The notes below the pieces were generated by a model that saw nothing but the letters and a program-made list of their open reading frames with translations, made no database searches and had not been told where the DNA came from. DNA of 64,000 bases from Maribellus luteus (lineage in GTDB: Bacteria; Bacteroidota; Bacteroidia; Bacteroidales; Prolixibacteraceae), in NCBI RefSeq assembly GCF_003576475.1, contig NZ_QWGR01000002.1, positions 372,001 through 436,000 of the forward strand, written 5' to 3'. A program made the position numbers and the translations under genes. Positions 54,716 to 63,678 of the stretch are shown here, piece after piece (position 1 is the stretch's first letter; every line of letters starts with the position of its first letter).

Positions 54716-56137
54716 TTATTTCCGAAGAAAAGCATCTACGTTTTCGGCCACTACTTTTCCGGCCTGAATAGCGTGTACCACAAGGCTTGCCCCACGTTCG
54801 ATATCTCCTGCTGCAAATACCTTGTTGACCGATGTCTGTTTTTGCTCATTCACTTTTACGTTTCCGCGCGGATCGTATTCAACTCCCAAACTGTCAAGCA
54901 AACCGTTGTGAACAGGCTGTGTGAAACCCATCGAAAGCAAAGCCAAATCAACATTCACAATTTCGGTGGTTCCTTCCACTTCTGTCATTTTCCAACGGCC
55001 GGCATTGTCTTTTGTCCATTCTACCTGAACAATTTCTGCTTGTTTCAATACTCCACCTTCACCAATAAAGCGTTTGGTGTTCAGGCTCCAGCGGCGGTTG
55101 CATCCTTCCAAATGAGAACTGGAAGTGCGCAACGTGTTGGGCCAGTAGGGCCATGGATTGTTGTTGTCTCTTTTTTCTGAAGGCTTGGGTAAAATTTCGA
55201 TCTGGGTTACAGAACTTGCCTTTTGTCTGATGGAAGTTCCCACGCAGTCAGACCCGGTGTCTCCACCTCCGATAACCAGTACATTTTTACCTTCAGCCAG
55301 AATTCTTTCTTCGGCTTTGATCTCCTGACCTGCCACCACTTTGTTTTGCTGGGTGAGGAAATCCATTGCATAATATACGCCTTTTAAATCGCGGCCTTCT
55401 ACTTCCAGGTTACGTGGTTGTTCGGCTCCGATGGCCAAAACAACCGCATCAAAGTCTTTCAGCAATTGTTCTTTGGTGATGTCGACACCTACATTAGCAT
55501 TGGTTTTGAAATCAATGCCTTCGTCAACAAACAAAGCCAGGCGGCGATCGATGATCCGTTTGTTGAGTTTGAAATCCGGGATGCCGTAGCGAAGTAATCC
55601 GCCAATCGCATCATTTTTTTCAAATACGGTAACAGAATGGCCGGCACGGTTTAGCAGGTCGGCTGCCGACAATCCGGCAGGCCCCGATCCAATAACCGCT
55701 ACTTTTTTACCGGTTCTTGTCAGCGGAGGGTTGGCCACCACAATACCTGCATCAAAGGCCTGTTCTACGGTGGCGCATTCGTTTTCGCGGATGGTAACCG
55801 CTTCGTCGTGAATAGCCAATACACACGATTTCTCGCAGGGTGCCGGGCAAATCCTTCCTGTAATTTCCGGAAAGCTATTGGTCGAATGCAATATATAATA
55901 AGCTTCAGCCTTGTTTCCGCGGTAAACAGCGTCCTGCCATTCCGGAATTTTGCTTCCCACCGGGCAACCCCAGTGGCAAAACGGAATACCGCAATCCATG
56001 CAGCGCGAAGCTTGTAGTTTCCGGTCTTTCTCGTTCAGTGTTTGTTCAACTTCACCATAGTCGAAGATCCTTTCCTCCTTCGGACGATAGCCTGCTTCGA
56101 TGCGGCCAACTGTCATAAATCCTTTTGGGTCTCCCAT
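54716..56137 (-). CDS. gltD: Glutamate synthase small subunit
   Basis: A 473-residue NADPH-dependent GOGAT beta subunit that passes electrons to GltB. The N-terminal iron-sulfur domain has SRCMDCGIPFCHWGCPVGSK and CPAPCEKSCVL. The FAD motif is VAVIGSGPAGLSAADLLNRA near residue 148, and the NADPH motif is NVLVIGGGDTGSDCVGTS near 285. VFAAGDIERGASLVVHAIQAGK closes the second FAD region. Length and order are standard. It follows gltB by 44 bp. Confidence 0.97.
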   Translation of the reverse strand: MGDPKGFMTVGRIEAGYRPKEERIFDYGEVEQTLNEKDRKLQASRCMDCGIPFCHWGCPVGSKIPEWQDAVYRGNKAEAYYILHSTNSFPEITGRICPAPCEKSCVLAIHDEAVTIRENECATVEQAFDAGIVVANPPLTRTGKKVAVIGSGPAGLSAADLLNRAGHSVTVFEKNDAIGGLLRYGIPDFKLNKRIIDRRLALFVDEGIDFKTNANVGVDITKEQLLKDFDAVVLAIGAEQPRNLEVEGRDLKGVYYAMDFLTQQNKVVAGQEIKAEERILAEGKNVLVIGGGDTGSDCVGTSIRQKASSVTQIEILPKPSEKRDNNNPWPYWPNTLRTSSSHLEGCNRRWSLNTKRFIGEGGVLKQAEIVQVEWTKDNAGRWKMTEVEGTTEIVNVDLALLSMGFTQPVHNGLLDSLGVEYDPRGNVKVNEQKQTSVNKVFAAGDIERGASLVVHAIQAGKVVAENVDAFLRK

Positions 56138-56181
56138 ATCTTTGTTCCTCTTTTTTCGATTTTGATAATTGTAACTAATCT

Positions 56182-59100
56182 CTACTCGTGACGTGACGGA
56201 TCGTCTTCTGTCAGCTGTAGTTTTTTCTGTAACTCTTTCAGCTTCTGCTCCTGCAATACTTTTTTGTATTCAAACGGAATCACTTTTACAAACTTCGGAA
56301 GATAGGCTTCCCAGTTGGTTAGGATTGTGGCCGCCACCGAACTTTGCGTGTAAGTCAGGTGTTTGCTGATCATATCCTGGAGCTCTTTGATGTCTGCCTT
56401 GTCTTCAACCGGAGAAAGTTCAACCAACCCTTTGTTGCAGAAATAGTCAAAGTTTCCGGCCTCATCCAGTACGTAGGCAATTCCGCCACTCATACCGGCG
56501 GCAAAGTTTCGTCCTGTTTTCCCCAGGATAACCACACGTCCGCCGGTCATGTATTCACAACAGTGGTCGCCGGTGCCTTCAATCACCGCTTTTGCTCCCG
56601 AGTTACGCACGCAGAAACGTTCTCCGGCTACGCCACGGAAGTAAGCTTCGCCACTGGTTGCTCCGTAAAGAGAGGTGTTTCCGATCAGAATGTTTTCCTC
56701 GGGTTTGAAGGTCGATCCCAGTGGCGGAACCACGATGATCTTACCTCCCGATAGTCCTTTCCCGATGTAGTCGTTGCAATCGCCTTCCAAACGGAAGGTT
56801 ACACCTTTTACCAGGAAAGCTCCGAAACTTTGTCCGGCTGTGCCGTGGAAAGTACAGTTGATTGTATCCTGCGGTAAACCCGCTTCCCCGTAGCGTTTCG
56901 AGATTTCTCCCGATAACATGGCACCGATTGTACGGTCAACGTTTACAATGTTTCTTGACATCCATACTTTTTCGGCACCGTTCAGTGCTTTCTTCGCATC
57001 ACGAATCAGGGTGTAGTCCATGTGGCTGGAAGTGTCCTGCGTGTTGGGACGTGTATTGTGAATGTCAACGTCTTTTGCTTCTTTGGGTACGTACAGAAGA
57101 CGCGAGAAGTCAACAGTTTTCATCTTCCAGTTGGTAACTTCATCGTTTACCTCCAGCAGGTCGGTACGTCCCACAATTTCGTTGAATTTGCGGAAGCCCA
57201 TTTCTGCCAGGTATTCACGTATTTCCTCCGCAATAAAACGGAAGAAGTTAACCGTATATTCTGCCTTGCCAATAAAGCGTTTTCTTAATTGTTTGTCTTG
57301 CGTTGCAATACCCGCAGGGCAAGTATTCATGTGGCATTTGCGCATCATGATACAACCCAGAACGATCAGTGCTGAAGTGGAGAATCCAAATTCTTCGCCG
57401 CCCATACAGGCCATTGTTACTACATCGCGGCCGGTTTTTAACTGACCATCCACCTGTAGTTTCACCCTGCCACGAAGGTTGTTAAGCACCAGTGTTTGCT
57501 GTGTTTCAGCAATTCCTAGCTCAACCGGTAATCCGGCATGTTTGATGGAGCTGGCCGGGCTTGCCCCGGTTCCTCCGTCGGCGCCGGCAATAATAATCAC
57601 ATCAGAGAATGCTTTGGCAACACCTGCGGCAATCGTTCCAACTCCGTCTTCCGAAACCAGTTTTACCGAAACCTTGGCTCTTGGGTTGGTGATCTTCAGG
57701 TCGTAAATCAATTGCGCCAAATCCTCGATCGAATAAATATCGTGGTGAGGTGGTGGCGAGATCAGCGTAATGCCGGGAGTTGAATTACGGGTTTTGGCAA
57801 TGATCTTGTTCACCTTAAATCCAGGTAACTGTCCGCCTTCGCCGGGTTTTGCTCCCTGGGCTATTTTAATTTGCAGCTCTTCGGCGTTTATCAGGTAATT
57901 GTTGGTAACCCCAAAACGTCCGGAAGCAACCTGCTTGATTTTGCTGTTTTTCAGTGTGCCAAAGCGGGCCGGGTCTTCACCACCTTCTCCGGTGTTGCTT
58001 CTTCCGCCAATCGTATTCATGGTAACGGCGAGTGCTTCGTGTGCTTCTTTACTGATCGACCCGTATGACATGGCGCCGGTAACAAAGCGTTTCATGATTT
58101 CTTCGGCTGGCTCTACTTCTTCTAGCGGGATCGGGTTACTCTTGAATTTCATGCAGCCACGAATAAAGGCCGGTTTCCGGTTTTGCTTATCAACCAGTGC
58201 ACTGTATTCCTTGTATTTGCTGTAATCGTTGGTGCGGGTTGCCCATTGCAGCAATCCGATTGTTTCCGGGTTCCAGGCATGGTGCTCTCCGTATTTCCGC
58301 CAGGCATAATTTCCCGAATTTTCAAAACGGAAAGGTTCCGGAGCATTGTCAGCTTTGTAAGCTTGCTCATGAAACATGCTGGCTTCGGTGCAGATTTCTT
58401 TCATGCCCACACCGCCAATTTTAGAGGTGGTTCCGGTAAAGTAATTGTTGATCACTTCGTTACTCACCCCGATCGCTTCAAAAATTTGTGCGCCGTGGTA
58501 ACTTCTCAGGGTAGAAATCCCCATTTTGGAGAATACCTTCAGAAGGCCTTTCCCAACTGCTTTGATATAGTTTTTGCGGGCTTCCACATAATCCATTTCA
58601 ATTTTGCCTTCTTTCACCATGTGGTCGATGGCGGCAAATGCGAGGTAGGGGTTAATCACACTTGCTCCGTAACCGAGCAATAAGGCGAAATGGTTTACTT
58701 CGCGGGCCTCGGCGGTTTCCACGATAATACCTATCTGCATCCTCTTTTTGCTGCGGATAAGGTGATGGTGAACGGCCGACACTGCCAGCAATGAAGGAAT
58801 CGGTGCCATCTCTTCAGAGATGCCCCTGTCGGTAAGGATGATGTAGTTTTTGTGGTCGTCTACGGCTTTTTCGGCCGCAACCAGCATGTCGCTTACGGCT
58901 TTTTGGAAGCCTTTTTCCCCGTCTTTTACCGGGAACAGCATCGGGATGGTTTTGTGGGTAAACATCTCATCCTTCAGGTCCTTGATTTTACCAAGGTCGG
59001 TATTGGTAAGCAGCGGCTCATCAAATTTAACCAGCTTACAGTGTTCCGGGCTTTCATCCAGAATATTGGAATGCAGCGCCCCAATGTAATTGGTTAACGA

Positions 59101-60705
59101 CATTACCAGTCCTTCGCGGATCGGGTCGATGGGCGGGTTGGTTACCTGGGCAAACATCTGCTTGAAATAATCAAACAAACGTTTGGGCTTGTCGGAAAAA
59201 ACAGCCGGAGGAGCATCATTCCCCATGGAACTGGTTGGCTCGGCCGCACCGGTACTCATGGGCTTGATAATCTCGTACATGTCTTCTTTGGTGTAACCAA
59301 ACACTTTGGAATAAGTTTCAAAGTTATCGATAGAAGAAGACACGCGTTGTTTTACCGAAATATCTTTCATCTGCATGCGGTTTTCTTTCAACCACATTTG
59401 ATAAGGATTTCTTTTGCTTAGCTGATCTTTTACTTCTTCGTCGGGAATAATAATTCCGAGTTGAGTATCTACCAACAGAATTTTTCCGGGGCGTAAACGT
59501 CCTTTTTCCTTGATTTCTTCCGGAGCAAAAGTTTGAACACCTACCTCAGAACCCATTACAATCAGGTTGTTTTTGGTGATCACATAGCGCGATGGGCGCA
59601 AACCGTTTCTGTCGAGTGTTCCGCCAATGTAGCGTCCGTCGGAGAAAACCATTGAAGCCGGACCATCCCATGGCTCCATGATGGTGGAGTGGTATTCGTA
59701 AAATGCTTTTAAACTGTCAGGGATCGGGTTTTTCTGGTTGAAAGACTCCGGTATCATCATACACAATGAATGAGGCAGTGAGCGCCCTGTCATGTGCAAA
59801 AATTCAAGTACGTTGTCAAACGAAGCCGAGTCTGATTTTCCGGGTTCGATAACCGGAAGCAGTTTTTGCAAGTCTTCGCCAAATACTTCGGATTTCATCA
59901 GTGCTTCGCGGGCCTGCATCCAAAGGCGGTTTCCTTTTACTGTGTTGATCTCGCCGTTGTGCGCCACAATTCTGAAAGGCTGCGCCAAATCCCAGGTCGG
60001 GAAAGTATTGGTACTAAAGCGCGAATGCACCAGTGCAATGGCACTTTTGAATTTTTCGTTTTTGAAATCGAGGTAGTAGGCTTTTAGCTGGTCGGGAGTA
60101 AACATTCCCTTGTACACCATTATTTTTGATGACAAACTTGGCTGGTAAAAGCTGGTTTTGTTTTTCAGGTTGGAATCCCTGATTTCCTTTTCAGCCAGTT
60201 TGCGGACAATGTACAATTTACGCTCCAGCGCGTCTCTTTCAAGATCGGCCTTAACAAATACCTGCTTAACTGCCGGCTCGGTAGTTTTAGCAATCTCTCC
60301 CGGAGCCGAATGGTCAACCGGTACATCGCGGTAGCCAACCAAAGTAAGCCCTTCGGCTTCGATGTGTTTTGTGAGAATCTCAATACAAATATTGGCTTCG
60401 AATTCTTCTTTTGGAAGAAAAACCAGTCCGGTTCCGTATTTCCCCTGTGCTCCTACATCCAGTTTCAGCTCTTCGGTGATAAATTCGTGCGGGATCTGCA
60501 TCAGCAAACCTGCGCCATCTCCGGTCGAATTATCGGCGCTGGTAGCACCGCGGTGATCCATGTTGCGCAGAACTTCCAGTCCGCGGTTAATTATATCGTG
60601 TGAAGGTTTTCCCTTGATGTGTGCCACAAATCCAATTCCACAGTTATCATGCTCATTCGCAGGGCTATATAGTCCCTGTGCTACAGGTAGTCTCTTCTGC
60701 ATCAT
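56182..60705 (-). CDS. gltB: Glutamate synthase large subunit
   Basis: A 1507-residue GOGAT alpha subunit that makes two glutamates from glutamine and 2-oxoglutarate. The catalytic Cys of the glutaminase domain is C22 in HDNCGIGFVAHIKG, so a 21-residue propeptide is removed. The FMN/synthase domain has AMSYGSISKEAHEALA and GADGGTGASPASSIKHAG. The 3Fe-4S cluster Cys are in CIMMRKCHMNTCPAGIAT. The C-terminal GXGXG domain has GLSGGKIIVVPPLGS and GERFCVRNSGAKAVIEGTGDHC. The length is normal. It is co-transcribed with gltD. Confidence 0.97.
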   Translation of the reverse strand: MMQKRLPVAQGLYSPANEHDNCGIGFVAHIKGKPSHDIINRGLEVLRNMDHRGATSADNSTGDGAGLLMQIPHEFITEELKLDVGAQGKYGTGLVFLPKEEFEANICIEILTKHIEAEGLTLVGYRDVPVDHSAPGEIAKTTEPAVKQVFVKADLERDALERKLYIVRKLAEKEIRDSNLKNKTSFYQPSLSSKIMVYKGMFTPDQLKAYYLDFKNEKFKSAIALVHSRFSTNTFPTWDLAQPFRIVAHNGEINTVKGNRLWMQAREALMKSEVFGEDLQKLLPVIEPGKSDSASFDNVLEFLHMTGRSLPHSLCMMIPESFNQKNPIPDSLKAFYEYHSTIMEPWDGPASMVFSDGRYIGGTLDRNGLRPSRYVITKNNLIVMGSEVGVQTFAPEEIKEKGRLRPGKILLVDTQLGIIIPDEEVKDQLSKRNPYQMWLKENRMQMKDISVKQRVSSSIDNFETYSKVFGYTKEDMYEIIKPMSTGAAEPTSSMGNDAPPAVFSDKPKRLFDYFKQMFAQVTNPPIDPIREGLVMSLTNYIGALHSNILDESPEHCKLVKFDEPLLTNTDLGKIKDLKDEMFTHKTIPMLFPVKDGEKGFQKAVSDMLVAAEKAVDDHKNYIILTDRGISEEMAPIPSLLAVSAVHHHLIRSKKRMQIGIIVETAEAREVNHFALLLGYGASVINPYLAFAAIDHMVKEGKIEMDYVEARKNYIKAVGKGLLKVFSKMGISTLRSYHGAQIFEAIGVSNEVINNYFTGTTSKIGGVGMKEICTEASMFHEQAYKADNAPEPFRFENSGNYAWRKYGEHHAWNPETIGLLQWATRTNDYSKYKEYSALVDKQNRKPAFIRGCMKFKSNPIPLEEVEPAEEIMKRFVTGAMSYGSISKEAHEALAVTMNTIGGRSNTGEGGEDPARFGTLKNSKIKQVASGRFGVTNNYLINAEELQIKIAQGAKPGEGGQLPGFKVNKIIAKTRNSTPGITLISPPPHHDIYSIEDLAQLIYDLKITNPRAKVSVKLVSEDGVGTIAAGVAKAFSDVIIIAGADGGTGASPASSIKHAGLPVELGIAETQQTLVLNNLRGRVKLQVDGQLKTGRDVVTMACMGGEEFGFSTSALIVLGCIMMRKCHMNTCPAGIATQDKQLRKRFIGKAEYTVNFFRFIAEEIREYLAEMGFRKFNEIVGRTDLLEVNDEVTNWKMKTVDFSRLLYVPKEAKDVDIHNTRPNTQDTSSHMDYTLIRDAKKALNGAEKVWMSRNIVNVDRTIGAMLSGEISKRYGEAGLPQDTINCTFHGTAGQSFGAFLVKGVTFRLEGDCNDYIGKGLSGGKIIVVPPLGSTFKPEENILIGNTSLYGATSGEAYFRGVAGERFCVRNSGAKAVIEGTGDHCCEYMTGGRVVILGKTGRNFAAGMSGGIAYVLDEAGNFDYFCNKGLVELSPVEDKADIKELQDMISKHLTYTQSSVAATILTNWEAYLPKFVKVIPFEYKKVLQEQKLKELQKKLQLTEDDPSRHE

Positions 60706-60738
60706 TATTCCTTTCTGTTTTTAAAGTTCCCTTATAGT

Positions 60739-60775
60739 GCAGTGCTTAACCGCTGTCTGAAAAATCAAGCACTGC
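60739..60775 (-). promoter_or_regulatory. Perfect 9-bp inverted repeat in the gltB leader
   Basis: GCAGTGCTT (60739-60747) and AAGCACTGC (60767-60775) are perfect inverted copies 19 bp apart, between the predicted gltB promoter and its start codon. It could be a leader RNA hairpin or a binding site for a dimeric regulator of nitrogen assimilation. No T-run follows. Confidence 0.5.
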
Positions 60776-60817
60776 CAAATTGTAAGATAAAATTAAGTTT
60801 TACTTACGGAGTGAAAC

Positions 60818-60825
60818 CAAAAATA
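60818..60825 (-). promoter_or_regulatory. -7 promoter element TATTTTTG before gltB
   Basis: The complement of 60818-60825 is an exact TAnnTTTG match about 113 bp before the gltB start, placing the 9-bp inverted repeat inside the predicted leader. Confidence 0.4.
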
Positions 60826-60975
60826 ATGAAAGGCAAGAAGAATTACAATCATGAAGCCCAAATAGATTGTTTAATAACATACAATTAACTTTGCTTTTTC
60901 TGATTGAATTGAGTATAGGTGGGGTGCGAATGTTTGGGGGTTGTACTATTTCTAAGGTTTTTCGGGCCTTGGAGG

Positions 60976-62310
60976 CTACCCGTTCAGTAGTTTGTTTTTC
61001 GCTTCTCCAATTCTTTCGAAATGAAAGCCTTGTAGCACCGTTGTCATTTTTTCACCAATTTCGTTCAGGCAAAGGTTGCCAATACTGCCTTCGTGGGTGT
61101 GTTCTACCGATCTTTCAGGATGAAACCGGCCTTCTTCAATTTGTGCCCCCACTTGTTTGTAGGCTTCGCGGAATGGAACTCCGTTTAAGACAAGCTTGTT
61201 GACTTCTTCCACGCTAAACAGATAATCGTATTTCGAATCGTTCAGAATCTCCTTGTTGACGCTCATGTTTTCTACTGCAAGAGTTACGATGTTCAGGCAG
61301 TCGTTCATTTCCTTGAATGAAGGCAGGAAAACTTCTTTTACCATCTGAAGATCGCGGAAATAGCCACTTGGCAGGTTGTTGACAATCATGCTGATCTGCC
61401 CCGGAACTCCCTGGAGTTTGTTGCAGCGTGCCCTGGTAAGTTCAAATACATCCGGATTTTTTTTGTGCGGCATAATGCTCGACCCGGTGGTGAACTCGGC
61501 AGGAAGGCTTACAAAATTGAAATTTTGGCTCATAAACAGGCAAACATCGTAGGCAAGTTTTGAGAGCGTTGAAGCCAGGTTGCCCAAGGCAAACGAAACG
61601 ATCTTTTCAACTTTTCCGCGTCCCATTTGGGCGTAAACTACGTTGTAGTTCATGTTGCTGAATCCGAGTAAATCGGTCGTCATCTGTCGGTTTAAGGGGA
61701 ATGAAGAGCCATAACCGGCTGCCGAGCCCAGCGGGTTTTGATTGGTGATTCTGAAAGCTGAGGCCAACAATTCCAGGTCGTCGGTAAGGCTTTCGGCGTA
61801 GGCGCTGAACCACAAACCAAAAGACGAAGGCATGGCCACCTGGAGGTGGGTGTAGCCCGGCATCAGAATGTCTTTTGTTGTGTCTGCTTTCTTCAGCAGA
61901 ACATCAATCAGTGCACTGGTGCTTTCAACAATTTCCTTGATTGCCTCGCGCGTAAAGAGTTTCAGGTCGAGTAAAACCTGGTCGTTTCTGGAGCGTCCGC
62001 TGTGTATCTTTTTCCCCAGATCGCCCAGTTTTTGAGTAAGCAGAAATTCCACTTGCGAATGGACATCCTCTACACCTTCTTCGATGGTGAAATTACCTGC
62101 AGCTGCTTCCTTGTATAGTTTTTTGAGTTCGCTGAGCAAGGTGGGTAGTTCATCTTTTTCAATCAGGCCAACTGATTCAAGCATGGTTACATGCGCCATG
62201 GACCCGAGTATGTCGTGCGTAGAAAGATAAAGATCGAGTTCGCGGTCTTTTCCTACAGTAAATTCTTCGATGGCTTTGTTTACCGGTGTTCCTTTATCCC
62301 AAAGTTTCAT
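60976..62310 (-). CDS. argH: Argininosuccinate lyase
   Basis: A 444-residue argininosuccinate lyase, the last step of arginine synthesis (arginine plus fumarate). The fumarase/aspartase signature is seen as TTGSSIMPHKKNPDVFELTR near residue 265, with HSGRSRNDQVLLDLKLFTR near 100 and PGYTHLQVAMPSSFGLWF near 145. The ATG at 62310 (MKLWDKGTPVNKAI) is chosen over an in-frame TTG at 62334. The C-terminus is of normal length. No other arg gene lies in the window. Confidence 0.95.
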   Translation of the reverse strand: MKLWDKGTPVNKAIEEFTVGKDRELDLYLSTHDILGSMAHVTMLESVGLIEKDELPTLLSELKKLYKEAAAGNFTIEEGVEDVHSQVEFLLTQKLGDLGKKIHSGRSRNDQVLLDLKLFTREAIKEIVESTSALIDVLLKKADTTKDILMPGYTHLQVAMPSSFGLWFSAYAESLTDDLELLASAFRITNQNPLGSAAGYGSSFPLNRQMTTDLLGFSNMNYNVVYAQMGRGKVEKIVSFALGNLASTLSKLAYDVCLFMSQNFNFVSLPAEFTTGSSIMPHKKNPDVFELTRARCNKLQGVPGQISMIVNNLPSGYFRDLQMVKEVFLPSFKEMNDCLNIVTLAVENMSVNKEILNDSKYDYLFSVEEVNKLVLNGVPFREAYKQVGAQIEEGRFHPERSVEHTHEGSIGNLCLNEIGEKMTTVLQGFHFERIGEAKNKLLNG

Positions 62311-62832
62311 GTGATTAAAATTATTTAGTTTCAACGGTCCGTCAGCCGACGGATGGAACTTGCGTTGCAGTCATTCTCTTTTGTGTAATCCGCCAATCGG
62401 GTGGATTTGTGCCAGTTTTGTGTGTAAAACAGCAGCTTAATATTTCAGTTAATTACGGAATGACTTGCGTTGCAAAGATAAAATTTCGTGTTTGTTTCTT
62501 GGGGGTAAAAGAGCCAAATGTTACCGTATGGTTGTTTTTCTGGTCAATTTGATGGGGGGGTTACGAGGGACTGATTTCCAGGGAATGCGATTTCCGGGTG
62601 TTTTAGGTAAGAGAAGATAGTCTTATTCTGTGCATTTAGGAGTGTTTTTCAACAAGTGCTGTTTGGGGAATATTGCTACATTTGTGCGGATAATAAAATT
62701 AAGAAAACAGAGCTGGCCGTATCCCTCATTGAAGAGGCAAGCAGGCCGGGCTGTGGTTGTGATTTGTTCCGGATGATTTTTGGTGTGTAGGCAGATTTGA
62801 TCTCTTGCTCCAAAATAAACAATAGTAAGCTG
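62311..62832. other. Divergent intergenic region with direct repeats, promoters and leader structure
   Basis: No gene is visible here. On minus, TATCTTTG (complement of 62473-62480) is an exact -7 match for argH, giving a leader of about 155 nt. ACTTGCGTTGCA occurs at 62358-62369 and 62463-62474, the second copy touching the -7 element. TCCGTC/GACGGA (62339-62354) forms a small leader stem. On plus, TACATTTG (62677-62684) is an exact -7 match for the membrane-protein gene. Its leader can fold: AGCTGGCC (62711-62718) with GGCCGGGCT (62744-62752, one bulge), enclosing CCTC/GAGG. Confidence 0.5.
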
Positions 62833-63489
62833 ATGAAAACATTGAAGATTTTATTGTACATCGTTATTGCAGGTTCGTTGCTGGCGATTTCTTCGTTTTA
62901 TTTTGCAGAACCTTTTTACCACAAAATGGTAGCCGAAGACGGGCTTTTTGAAAATATTACCGCGCTTGGTTTACTAACGATTTCTATTTTGTCGTTGCTG
63001 CGTCTGGTCAGGCAGCGTGGAGAGAGAAACAAGTTCTGGATGTTTCTGAATGTGCTGATCGTTTTGGGAGCGTTCTTTGGTTTTGGCGAAGAAATTTCGT
63101 GGGGGCAGCGGATTTTTGGCATTCAGGCCGGCGACTATTTTATGCAAAACAACCTGCAGGGAGAAACCAATCTTCATAACCTGGAAATTGGCGGCGTGAA
63201 TATCAACAAGCTTATCTTTTCGCAAGGCCTGGTGATTGTTTTTGGTACCTACTTTGTCCTTTCCCTTATCCTTTACCGGAAATGGAATGGGTTTAAAAAA
63301 CTGGTCGATCTGTTTGGTGTTCAGTTGCCGCGCTTTAAATATTCAGTGATGCTGCTTGCATGTACTTTGCCCATTTTACTTGTTCCCGACAGAAGAATAT
63401 GGGAGTTGTGGGAAGCCATTTTTGTAACAATTCTATTGCTGGTTTTTATTGATCCCTGGAACGAAAAAGAGGGGCTTTTAAAAAAGTAG
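62833..63489 (+). CDS. Uncharacterised multi-pass membrane protein
   Basis: A 218-residue inner-membrane protein with about six hydrophobic segments. The ATG at 62833 (MKTLKILLYIVIAGSLL) is chosen over an in-frame TTG at 62797. The most striking part is LGAFFGFGEEISWGQRIFG near residues 75-95, with two acidic residues and a Trp inside a hydrophobic context. It is followed by an extramembrane stretch (NLQGETNLHNLEIGGVNINK). I do not recognise a function, though I believe this motif recurs in unannotated membrane proteins. It has its own predicted promoter and a structured leader. Confidence 0.8.
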   Translation: MKTLKILLYIVIAGSLLAISSFYFAEPFYHKMVAEDGLFENITALGLLTISILSLLRLVRQRGERNKFWMFLNVLIVLGAFFGFGEEISWGQRIFGIQAGDYFMQNNLQGETNLHNLEIGGVNINKLIFSQGLVIVFGTYFVLSLILYRKWNGFKKLVDLFGVQLPRFKYSVMLLACTLPILLVPDRRIWELWEAIFVTILLLVFIDPWNEKEGLLKK

Positions 63490-63658
63490 CATTCTTTGGT
63501 GCGCGAAGCGGTTCTGTGAGATCCGTTTTTAGCTAATCTTTATTGGTAATCAGTTATTTCGATCGGATTTTCAAGATTTTGTCTGACAAAATGCCTGCCG
63601 GGTTGTTAATGTATAGATAACCTGAGCTATGTATTTAGGTTTGTTAGAGTTAAGTTAG

Positions 63659-63666
63659 TATTTTTG
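63659..63666 (+). promoter_or_regulatory. -7 promoter element TATTTTTG before the kinase-like gene
   Basis: An exact TAnnTTTG match 13 bp before the ATG at 63679, with TTTG at 63640-63643 (15-bp spacer, rather short). It would give an almost leaderless transcript. Confidence 0.4.
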
Positions 63667-63678
63667 CGCTCTTAAGCA

